From: Candidatus Shapirobacteria bacterium CG09_land_8_20_14_0_10_38_17
Lineage (GTDB): Bacteria; Patescibacteriota; Microgenomatia; 0-14-0-10-38-17
Length of the DNA: 5,420 nucleotides
Direction: 5' to 3'
Assembly (NCBI GenBank): GCA_002774085.1
Contig: PEZH01000035.1
Location: 1 to 5,420, forward strand
The notes beneath the pieces were generated by a model. It was not told the DNA's origin and made no database searches. It saw nothing but the letters and a program-made list of their open reading frames with translations. Positions 1 to 5,394 of the stretch are shown here, piece by piece (position 1 is the stretch's first letter; every line of letters starts with the position of its first letter). A program made the position numbers and the translations under genes.

Positions 1-41
1 AGAATTATTATTTATTAACGAATTAACGGATTTTAAAATTG

Positions 42-74
42 TCCCGCCACAGCGGGATCCCAACCTGGGCGGGA
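42..74. repeat. GC-rich inverted repeat at the left edge of the spacer
   Basis: TCCCGCC (42-48) pairs with GGCGGGA (68-74). Inside are a perfect palindrome GGGATCCC (54-61) and competing short pairings CCCGC/GCGGG (43-47 with 52-56) and CCC/GGG (59-61 with 67-69), so a cruciform or two small hairpins are possible. On the minus strand a four-T stretch follows after 3 nt, making it at best a weak terminator for the pil run. Region 1-296 around it holds no credible gene. Confidence 0.6.
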
Positions 75-86
75 AAAATTTAATAA

Positions 87-107
87 AAATTGAAAATTAG
101 AAATTTA
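87..107. repeat. Short AT-rich run of three 7-nt units
   Basis: AAATTGA, AAATTAG and AAATTTA follow each other directly. On its own this could be chance in AT-rich DNA, but the same 7-nt period appears in the other three spacers of the window. Confidence 0.4.
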
Positions 108-113
108 AATAAG

Positions 114-157
114 GATTCTGGAGTCTCCGCCGGCTAGGCGGGGAGGACTCCAGAATC
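114..157. repeat. GC-rich inverted repeat with 12-bp perfect arms
   Basis: GATTCTGGAGTC (114-125) is the exact reverse complement of GACTCCAGAATC (146-157); inside, CCGCC (127-131) pairs with GGCGG (137-141). It sits 12 nt from the next hairpin and shares the ATTCTGG and CCGCC/GGCGG words with it, so the two appear to be related modules in tandem. No U-run follows on the minus strand, so termination is unlikely. Confidence 0.75.
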
Positions 158-161
158 GTCT

Positions 162-235
162 GAGATCTGATTCTGGTCCGCCGGCTGGCCCTGTACCGTT
201 ATGGTGCAGGGCTGGCGGACAGAATGACGATCTTA
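162..235. repeat. Large GC-rich imperfect inverted repeat downstream of the pilin
   Basis: The stem joins GTCCGCC (176-182) with GGCGGAC (214-220), CCCTG (189-193) with CAGGG (207-211) and ACC (195-197) with GGT (203-205) around a 5-nt GTTAT loop. ATTCT/AGAAT (170-174, 221-225) and a looser AGATC/GATCT pairing extend it outward. No T-run follows on either strand, so it looks like a dispersed palindromic repeat more than a terminator. Confidence 0.7.
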
Positions 236-296
236 AGCCAGAATGACAACTATTCATACTAAAATCCAGAGACACCACCAAACCTCCAGTCACTAA

Positions 297-884
297 TTAC
301 GGCAAGCAAGAATAGCAAGTCTTATTAGCAGAACAATCTGCCACACAAGCTTCAGTCGGATAATCTAAGGGCAAAGTCCCAAAATCTGGATGTTCATCGC
401 ATCTTCTTCCTGCATCATCTGAAAAACTCGCCGACTTGGGAAGAAAACAAATATAAGTGCTATCCCCCTGTCCTCCTTTGTTATAAATCCAAAGGGGGTT
501 ATAACTACCAGCGGTTATTCTTGTAGTAAACGACTCCTTTACCTCTGCTGTTGCTCCTCCTGATAATTTAGTAGTGATTGACGCTCCATCCCCATCTGCT
601 GGAGTAGTAGCAGTAATTTGAGTCCAAACCACACCAACACTACCGTCAGCCTCTTTATCGCTAGCCCCTGTCCGCCAAGAATAATATCCTTTACTCGCAT
701 AAAACCGATCGGAAGCATTAATTAATTGCTCCGCATCGGAGCGAGAGGCAGTATCGCGGCTTCTGTTCATCTGTTCAATCGGGTTAATGGCCGATAAAAC
801 CGCCACTGCCAAAATACCCAAAAGGGTAATGACAATTAAAAGCTCAATTAAAGTAAAACCTTTATTAATTTTCAATTTATTCAC
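297..884 (-). CDS. Type IV prepilin / pseudopilin-like pilus subunit with cysteine-rich C-terminus
   Basis: This is a likely structural subunit of the pilus made by the genes upstream. Numbered from the GTG, the product has a basic leader ending in G9, a prepilin peptidase site at G9/F10, the conserved glutamate E14 (Glu5 of the mature chain), and a hydrophobic helix of about residues 10-33, followed by INPIEQ and a hydrophilic globular part. This is the class III N-methylation signature (FTLIELLIV). The mature protein would be about 186 residues. All six cysteines lie in the last 50 residues (146, 162, 180, 184, 190, 193), ending CxxxC-x5-CxxC, so up to three disulfides are possible. The GTG at 884 is the longest possible start, since a TAA lies three codons upstream. 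It falls inside the best Shine-Dalgarno, so TTG at 875 (192 residues, leader MKINKG) may be the real start. Last gene of the run; whether it is the major or a minor pilin cannot be told here. Confidence 0.9.
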   Translation of the reverse strand: MNKLKINKGFTLIELLIVITLLGILAVAVLSAINPIEQMNRSRDTASRSDAEQLINASDRFYASKGYYSWRTGASDKEADGSVGVVWTQITATTPADGDGASITTKLSGGATAEVKESFTTRITAGSYNPLWIYNKGGQGDSTYICFLPKSASFSDDAGRRCDEHPDFGTLPLDYPTEACVADCSANKTCYSCLP

Positions 885-889
885 CCCCT
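881..889 (-). promoter_or_regulatory. Strong Shine-Dalgarno for the pilin gene, favouring a TTG start at 875
   Basis: On the minus strand positions 889-881 read AGGGGGTGA, which matches the extended Shine-Dalgarno AGGAGGTGA at 8 of 9 positions; the single difference still allows a G-U pair with the 16S rRNA tail. Its core ends at 884 and it overlaps the GTG at 884-882, so it cannot serve that codon. It is 8 nt from core end to the in-frame TTG at 875-873, which is close to ideal spacing. It is by far the strongest ribosome binding site in the window, fitting a gene whose product is needed in many copies. Confidence 0.7.
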
Positions 890-897
890 CTTATAAA

Positions 898-1035
898 AAA
901 TCCTAAATACTAATATCTAAGTTCCAAATAAATACTAAGCACTAAATTCTAAATACTAAATAATCTCTAAAATAGTTTAGAATTTGTTTTTGTTTAGTTA
1001 TTCGAATTTGTTTGGAGCTTCGAATTTAGAATTTA
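898..1035. repeat. AT-rich heptad-based imperfect inverted repeat, copy 1 (pilC-pilin spacer)
   Basis: This shares a 20-nt left end with copy 2 (898-917 with 3348-3367), a 24-nt block (936-959 with 3423-3446), and a 26-nt block with one mismatch (991-1016 with 3467-3492). The left arm is three heptamers (904-924), a CAAA break (925-928), then five heptamers (929-963). The right arm, read on the minus strand from 1035, repeats the plan with units TAAATTC, TAAATTC, GAAGCTC, then CAAA (1014-1011). An inner perfect 10-bp stem joins 944-953 with 976-985. It has the same orientation to the pilin as copy 2 has to pilT, ending 20 nt before the GTG. No coding potential is seen. Confidence 0.82.
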
Positions 1036-1045
1036 GAAATTTACT

Positions 1046-1069
1046 TTACTTCTCAAAACTGAGAAGTAA
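1046..1069 (-). other. Hairpin enclosing the pilC stop codon
   Basis: TTACTTCTC (1046-1054) and GAGAAGTAA (1061-1069) are perfect 9-bp inverted arms with a 6-nt loop, and the pilC TGA (1055-1053) lies at the loop-stem junction. No U-run follows on the minus strand, so it is not a standard terminator. It could protect the 3' end of the pilB-pilT-pilC message or mark a processing point before the pilin cistron; this is inference. Confidence 0.5.
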
Positions 1070-2255
1070 GGTTATAAATCGGCATTATCACCGCAATAAC
1101 CAAAAACCCTACCCCCAATCCCAATATAATCATAATAATCGGCTCTATTGCCGATGTCAAGCCTTTAACCGCCACCTCTGCCTCTCCTTTAAAATAAATT
1201 GATACCTTTTCTAAAGTTTCGTCTAATTTACCGGTGCCCTCTCCTACCGCTGTCATTTGATAAAAAATAGGCGGAAAAACACCTGACAAGGAAAGCATTT
1301 GTGATAAAGGCCGCCCCTTTTCCACCCCCTGTGCCGCCGACTTAATCGCTTTAGCAAAAACACTATTACCGGCAACGTCGGCAACAATATTTAAAGCCTC
1401 CACCAAAGAAACACCGGTACCTAATAATAATCCCAATGTTCTGGTAACATTAGAAAGAGCAGTTTTTTCTTGCAATGAGCCGATAACGGGCAATTTTAAA
1501 ATTAACCGATCAATCGCCTCTGCTCCCTTCTCTGTCTTTTGAAACGCAAAAAATCCATAAACCAATCCTGCCGACATCAATAAAAGTATCCACCAAAAAC
1601 GAGCGGCAAAAGAAGAAACAGCCATTAGTATCTTTGTTGGCCCCGGTAAATCTGCCCCCAATTCACTGTAAAGAGAAGTCATCTTGGGAATCACCACAAC
1701 CATCATAATCGCCGCCACGATTATCATTGCCACCACCACGATAAGAGGATAAATCATCGCCCCTTTAATATTACCTCTAAATTCTTTTTCCTCTTCCATA
1801 TCACTAGCTAAACGCAGAAGCACCTTATCCAAAACGCCGGCTGCCTCGCCTGACTGAACCGAGGATATATAAGCTTGATTAAATATATCGGGCCAACCCT
1901 CAAGAGCCTTTCCTAAACCTTTTCCTCCTTCAACTTGACGTAAAACTTCATCAACAACCTGGGCAAATTTAGAACTAACTTGCTCTTTTAAAGCAAAAAG
2001 AGCATCATTAATGGGCAAACCGGCATTAATCATCGTCGATAATTGGCGAGTAAAAACCGTCACCTCATCTTGAGAAACTTTCCCCCAAAATTGGATATCG
2101 CTTAAATCTACTGTCCAGCCCTTTCCTTCACGAATACTAACCACAAAAAGACCCCGTTCTTTTAAAAGGGAGATAGCTTTATCTTGAGTATCGGCTTCGA
2201 CAATACCCTTAATCGTCTTGCCATCTTGGTCTTTAACTTGATATGAAAACTCCAC
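1053..2255 (-). CDS. pilC: PilC, type IV pilus inner-membrane platform protein (GspF family)
   Basis: The 400-residue product is the polytopic platform protein that PilB and PilT act on to insert or remove pilin subunits. The order is a short N-terminal region (residues 1-60, with a DGKTIKG turn typical of the family), a first T2SSF domain (about 67-190) and a second (about 270-392). The two repeats are visible as FTRQLSTMINAGLP (68-81) matching TLGLLLGTGVSL (273-284), and as GEAAGVLD (136-143) matching GEGTGKLD (338-345). Hydrophobic segments lie at about 168-190, 218-238 and 370-392, giving the usual three membrane spans. The start is GTG at 2255: an in-frame TGA two codons upstream excludes any longer form. 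No good Shine-Dalgarno is present in the 14-nt gap after pilT, which suggests translational coupling or reinitiation from pilT. A hairpin encloses the TGA stop codon. GspF is the secretion paralogue; the PilT and pilin neighbours point to PilC. Confidence 0.95.
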   Translation of the reverse strand: MEFSYQVKDQDGKTIKGIVEADTQDKAISLLKERGLFVVSIREGKGWTVDLSDIQFWGKVSQDEVTVFTRQLSTMINAGLPINDALFALKEQVSSKFAQVVDEVLRQVEGGKGLGKALEGWPDIFNQAYISSVQSGEAAGVLDKVLLRLASDMEEEKEFRGNIKGAMIYPLIVVVAMIIVAAIMMVVVIPKMTSLYSELGADLPGPTKILMAVSSFAARFWWILLLMSAGLVYGFFAFQKTEKGAEAIDRLILKLPVIGSLQEKTALSNVTRTLGLLLGTGVSLVEALNIVADVAGNSVFAKAIKSAAQGVEKGRPLSQMLSLSGVFPPIFYQMTAVGEGTGKLDETLEKVSIYFKGEAEVAVKGLTSAIEPIIMIILGLGVGFLVIAVIMPIYNLTSQF

Positions 2256-2269
2256 GTTTCAATTTTAAA

Positions 2270-3337
2270 TTACTTCGCCTGTCTCATTAATTCCCGCGGC
2301 CGCAAGGCATAAGCTTGAGCTGTTTCTAAAGAAATTTTGCCACTGTTAACCAAATTGGCTAACGAAGTTTCCAAATTCATCATTCCCATCTCCGCTGATG
2401 TTTGGATAATATTATCAATCATATGGCTTTTTCCCTCCCGAATGGCGGTTTTGATCGCCGTTGAACCTAACATTATTTCTACTGCCGGTAACCGACCGCC
2501 AGAAAGAGCGGGGACTAAACGTTGCGATATGACCCCTTCAAGAACATTACTAAACTGCATCCTTATTTGCTCCTTTGCTCCCTCCGGGAAAACATCAACA
2601 ATACGGTCAACGGTTTGAGCCGCCGAATTAGTATGCAAAGTAGAAAAAACCAAATGACCAGTCTCGGCAATGGTTAGGGCGGCAGAAATCGTTTCCAAGT
2701 CCCGCATTTCACCAATAAAAACAACATTGGGATCTTGCCGCAAGCAAGAACGCAAGGCTAAAGTCCAGGAATGGGTATCACGATTAAGCTCGCGCTGAGA
2801 AACAATCGCCTTTTTAGATTCTAAGGCAAACTCTATCGGATCTTCGATGGTAACAATATGACAAGATAGCTGCTCATTAATCTCGTTTAGCATCGCCGCA
2901 ATGGTCGTTGACTTACCATGACCGGTGGGGCCGGTGACTAAAATAAAGCCCTGCTTCAACTTAGTAAATTCACCACAAATAGAAGGCAAACTAAGTTTTT
3001 CAATTGTCTTAATTTCCCGAGGGATAAGACGAAAAGAAGCCGCTAAGGCTCCCATCTGATAATAGGCGTTGATACGGAAACGCGCCTTATCTTGATAATC
3101 AAAAGAAAAATCTAATTCTAAATTAGTGGTAATCGCTTCTTTCTGTTCCTGGCTACAAACAGAAAAAACCATCGCCTCCACCTCTTCGCTCGTCAATCGT
3201 TGTTCATTGGGCAAGGGATGTAGTTGTCCATCAACACGTAAATAAGGAGGCAAACCGACTACCAAATGTAAATCAGAAGCCTGACGACTTAGAGATTCTT
3301 GAAAAAAACGTTCGATTTTCGCTTTAGGTTCAACCAT
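2270..3337 (-). CDS. pilT: PilT, type IV pilus retraction ATPase
   Basis: The 355-residue product is the usual size for PilT, the hexameric ATPase that depolymerises pili and supports twitching motility or DNA uptake. Visible motifs are SDLHL (21-25) in the PAS-like N-terminal domain, Walker A GPTGHGKST (136-144), Asp box IEDPIEF (164-170), Walker B-type GEMRD (209-213), a His box with STLHTN (232-237), and an AIKTAIRE segment (294-301) matching the PilT AIRNLIRE motif needed for retraction. There is no zinc tetracysteine and no long N-terminal domain, which separates it from PilB. The Walker A has His at 140 where most relatives have Ser. The start is an ATG at 3337 with only a weak purine stretch before it. 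The edge of an AT-rich inverted-repeat element lies 17 nt upstream. The gene ends 14 nt before pilC, so the two are almost surely co-transcribed. PilU is a less likely alternative because of the AIRNLIRE-like motif. Confidence 0.95.
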   Translation of the reverse strand: MVEPKAKIERFFQESLSRQASDLHLVVGLPPYLRVDGQLHPLPNEQRLTSEEVEAMVFSVCSQEQKEAITTNLELDFSFDYQDKARFRINAYYQMGALAASFRLIPREIKTIEKLSLPSICGEFTKLKQGFILVTGPTGHGKSTTIAAMLNEINEQLSCHIVTIEDPIEFALESKKAIVSQRELNRDTHSWTLALRSCLRQDPNVVFIGEMRDLETISAALTIAETGHLVFSTLHTNSAAQTVDRIVDVFPEGAKEQIRMQFSNVLEGVISQRLVPALSGGRLPAVEIMLGSTAIKTAIREGKSHMIDNIIQTSAEMGMMNLETSLANLVNSGKISLETAQAYALRPRELMRQAK

Positions 3338-3347
3338 ACACTTAATT

Positions 3348-3518
3348 AAATCCTAAATACTAATATCCCTGCCCGAAATGCTACGCATATGCGTTGCAGG
3401 CGGGTAAGTTCCAAATAATTTCTAAGCACTAAATTCTAAATACTAATTGTTTAGGATTTAATTTTATGTTTAGTCATTCGAATTTGTTTGGAACTTCGAG
3501 TTTCGAATTTAGAATTTA
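3348..3518. repeat. AT-rich heptad-based imperfect inverted repeat, copy 2 (pilB-pilT spacer)
   Basis: This element fills most of the 231-nt gap between pilB and pilT. On the plus strand its left arm is a run of 7-nt units of the TAAATAC type (3354-3367, resuming 3405-3446), and its right arm, read on the minus strand from 3518, is a run of TAAATTC-type units. The two arms share the internal order with a CAAA break after a TTC unit (3412-3415 and 3490-3487), so they can fold into a long, imperfect AT-rich hairpin. The right arm has one extra unit (GAAACTC, 3504-3498) compared with copy 1. A 37-bp GC-rich palindrome sits exactly between two units of the left arm. The left end lies 17 nt before the pilT start codon. 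No coding potential is seen. Confidence 0.8.
3368..3404. repeat. 37-bp GC-rich palindromic insert within copy 2 of the AT-rich element
   Basis: Comparison with copy 1 shows 37 extra bases precisely between the units TAATATC (3361-3367) and TAAGTTC (3405-3411). The core ACGCATATGCGT (3383-3394) is a perfect 12-bp palindrome. TGC/GCA and CCCG/CGGG (3372-3375 with 3401-3404) extend the stem around a small asymmetric internal loop. No flanking target-site duplication is visible, and there is no U-run to make it a terminator. Confidence 0.75.
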
Positions 3519-3568
3519 AAATGTTAAATAATTTTTAAAAATACAACAATCCAACAATATCTTTATCC

Positions 3569-5269
3569 TTAATCCTTTACCACTCGCACTACTTCCTCAA
3601 TTGTGGAAACTCCTTCAACCACTCGCAAATATCCGTCCTGCAACATCGTTATCATCCCTTCATCCACCGCCTGCCTTTCAATTTCTAAAGCCGGCGCTCT
3701 CTCTAATATTAGTTTAACAATTTTCTCCGTCACTCGCAAGATCTCAAAAATACCCACTCGGCCATAATAACCGGTGTTATTACACTGTTCACAGCCTTTA
3801 CCACGAGCAAAAGTTATCTTTTCTGAAGGCGCCAATTTCCCTAAAACTTTTTTTACCTCTCCTAAAACAGCCTCGTCAGGATCATACTTCTCTCGGCAAT
3901 TCTGACATACTCGCCGGGCAATCCGCTGGCCCACGACTAAACTCAAAGCTGAAGCCAACAAAAAAGGTTGGGCTCCCAAATCCAAAAGACGAGGAATCGC
4001 TCCGGAAGCCTGATTGGTATGTAGAGTTGAGAAAACCAGATGACCGGTTAAAGAAGCCTGAATTGCCAGCTCCGTCGTTTCCTGGTCACGAATTTCTCCG
4101 ACCATCATAATATCAGGGTCTTGGCGCAAAAAAGAACGCAAAGCAGAAGCAAAAGTCAACCCTGCCTCTCGATTAACCTGCACCTGATTTACCCCCTCAA
4201 TTTCATATTCTACCGGATCCTCAATCGTCATAATATTCACTTGAGGAGTATTAATTCGCGTTAACGCCGAGTAGAGAGTGGTAGTTTTACCTGAACCGGT
4301 GGGGCCACAAACAAGGATAATTCCATTTGGCTTTTTAATCGCTTCCTCAAAATATTTCAACCCCAAACCTCGCAAGCCTAAATTTGGTAAATCGGGAACA
4401 GCGGCACCTCCCCGCAACAACCTCATTACCACCTTCTCACCATACACTGTTGGCAATGTGGAAACCCGCAGATCTATCTCCTGACTACCGGCAGTAAAAC
4501 TAAACCGACCATCTTGAGGTATCCGTTTTTCATCAATTTTCATTCCCGACAGAATTTTAATTCGCGAAACCAAGGCATTATGAATATTCCGGGGCAACAA
4601 AAGTTTCTCATGCATAATACCATCAACACGATAACGGACTCGACTACGTTTCTCTTGAGGCTCAATATGAATATCAGAAGACCGTGAAGCAACCGCAAAC
4701 TCCAAAATTGTGGAAACAACTTTAGCCACCGGCGCTTCCCGAATAACCTTACCCAATTGGCGAATATCAATAGACTTAGCCTTAGGAACTGTTAACTCTT
4801 CCTCTAATGCTTGAGAAACTTCAGCCGCTAATGTTCCCCCATAGCGGTCGATAATGGCTTTCTCAATTTCACCGCTCTCCGCCAGACGGACGACTATCTT
4901 ACTATTTGTTTTCCTCTCTAAAAACTCAACTGCTTCTAAGTCTAAAGGATTAGCCATCGCCACCACCAATTCGTTAGCCCCCCGATCATAACTTACCGGA
5001 ATAAGTTTATATGCCCTAGCAATAGATTCCGAAACCAAAGAGACTGCTTCAGGAGAAACTGGCGTCTCTGCCAAAGAAACAAAAGGAACTTTAAATAATT
5101 CTGCCTTTGCTCGAGCCAAATCAACCGGCTTTACCAAATTCTCTTTCTCAATGATTTGTTCTTCCTTTTCCCCAGTTTTTGCCGCCTGAAAACTTATTTT
5201 TTCAGCCTGAGCGGCATCAATTAGTTTCTGGGAAACCAAAATATCAATCAGGTTTTGGGCAGTAGCCAT
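3569..5269 (-). CDS. pilB: PilB, type IV pilus extension ATPase (GspE/PulE family)
   Basis: The 566-residue product is the cytoplasmic hexameric ATPase that drives pilin polymerisation through the PilC platform; its length is normal for full-length PilB. Seen in order: an N-terminal GspE_N/MshEN-like region (about 1-150), the SSDIHIEP segment (197-204) of the N2 domain, a Walker A GPTGSGKTT (322-330), an Asp box IEDPVEYE (349-356), a Walker B-type GEIRD (391-395), a His box ending STLHTN (414-419), and a zinc tetracysteine C455/C458 with C493/C496, which is typical of PilB/GspE and absent from PilT. The N-terminus lacks the leading RLG of canonical c-di-GMP-binding MshEN motifs, so nucleotide-signal binding is doubtful. 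The ATG at 5269 is the only nearby start in frame with a family-like N-terminus. It has no clear Shine-Dalgarno, and a strong promoter sits almost on top of it. It is the first gene of the run, with pilT 231 nt downstream. A GspE secretion ATPase is the alternative, but the PilT and pilin neighbours favour a pilus. Confidence 0.96.
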   Translation of the reverse strand: MATAQNLIDILVSQKLIDAAQAEKISFQAAKTGEKEEQIIEKENLVKPVDLARAKAELFKVPFVSLAETPVSPEAVSLVSESIARAYKLIPVSYDRGANELVVAMANPLDLEAVEFLERKTNSKIVVRLAESGEIEKAIIDRYGGTLAAEVSQALEEELTVPKAKSIDIRQLGKVIREAPVAKVVSTILEFAVASRSSDIHIEPQEKRSRVRYRVDGIMHEKLLLPRNIHNALVSRIKILSGMKIDEKRIPQDGRFSFTAGSQEIDLRVSTLPTVYGEKVVMRLLRGGAAVPDLPNLGLRGLGLKYFEEAIKKPNGIILVCGPTGSGKTTTLYSALTRINTPQVNIMTIEDPVEYEIEGVNQVQVNREAGLTFASALRSFLRQDPDIMMVGEIRDQETTELAIQASLTGHLVFSTLHTNQASGAIPRLLDLGAQPFLLASALSLVVGQRIARRVCQNCREKYDPDEAVLGEVKKVLGKLAPSEKITFARGKGCEQCNNTGYYGRVGIFEILRVTEKIVKLILERAPALEIERQAVDEGMITMLQDGYLRVVEGVSTIEEVVRVVKD

Positions 5270-5278
5270 CTTGTCTTA

Positions 5279-5307
5279 ATAATAGAGAAATTATGCTAAA
5301 ATGTCAA
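5279..5307 (-). promoter_or_regulatory. Sigma70-type promoter of pilB, probably giving a leaderless mRNA
   Basis: Reading the minus strand, TTGACA (5307-5302, a perfect -35) is followed by exactly 17 nt and then TATTAT (5284-5279, one base from TATAAT). The upstream stretch to about 5330 is A/T-rich with a T-run and could act as an UP element. The expected start, about 7 nt after the -10, is the A at 5272, only 3 nt before the pilB ATG at 5269. That leaves no room for a Shine-Dalgarno, and none is seen. It is the only convincing promoter in the window and probably drives the whole pil gene run. Confidence 0.8.
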
Positions 5308-5333
5308 TAGAGACTTAAAAAAATAATAAATAG

Positions 5334-5375
5334 TAATCGGTAACTTGTAACTGGTAACTTGTAATCGGTAATAAG
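5334..5375. repeat. Tandem array of six 7-nt units upstream of the pilB promoter
   Basis: Six consecutive heptamers begin with TAA. The first five alternate symmetrically as TAATCGG, TAACTTG, TAACTGG, TAACTTG, TAATCGG and the sixth is TAATAAG. It lies about 62 to 103 nt upstream of the predicted pilB start site. Its role is unknown: it may be a simple sequence expansion, or a binding array for a regulator of pilB. Rotational phasing is not helical, because 7 nt is about two thirds of a turn. Confidence 0.75.
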
Positions 5376-5394
5376 AAGAATGTATGAGGTCGGA

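Noticed and set aside
105..293. 62-residue minus-strand reading frame starting just after the pilin stop
   Set aside because: It is built almost entirely from the two GC-rich inverted repeats, has no ribosome binding site, and its product resembles no domain I recognise.
1..296. A classical intrinsic terminator ending the pil genes
   Set aside because: Several stable hairpins exist but none is followed by a convincing T-run on the minus strand; the best (42-74) has only four T after a 3-nt gap.
885..930. A promoter directly before the pilin (TATAAG at 895-890)
   Set aside because: No -35 element is found at a proper distance, and the start site would fall inside the Shine-Dalgarno; TTGGAA further upstream has no -10 at 17 nt.
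898..963. CRISPR-like reading of the tandem repeats
   Set aside because: Units are 7 nt with no spacers, far shorter than CRISPR repeats, and no cas gene is present.
984..1202. 72-residue plus-strand frame over the pilC 3' end
   Set aside because: It is antisense to pilC and starts in the AT-rich repeat; the composition is that of a shadow frame.
2337..2618. 93-residue plus-strand frame inside pilT
   Set aside because: It is antisense to conserved PilT motifs, with no start signals of its own.
3338..3420. A separate promoter for pilT
   Set aside because: Only AT-rich repeat words are present; no -35/-10 pair at 16-18 nt could be found, although weak promoters of this organism may not match the consensus.
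4278..4770. Frames inside pilB (4278-4484 plus strand, 4540-4770 minus strand)
   Set aside because: Both lie within the strongly conserved PilB coding sequence and are explained as shadows.
4820..5269. c-di-GMP control of PilB through an MshEN domain
   Set aside because: The N-terminal fold is probably present, but the RLG-type ligand motif is not seen, so binding cannot be claimed.
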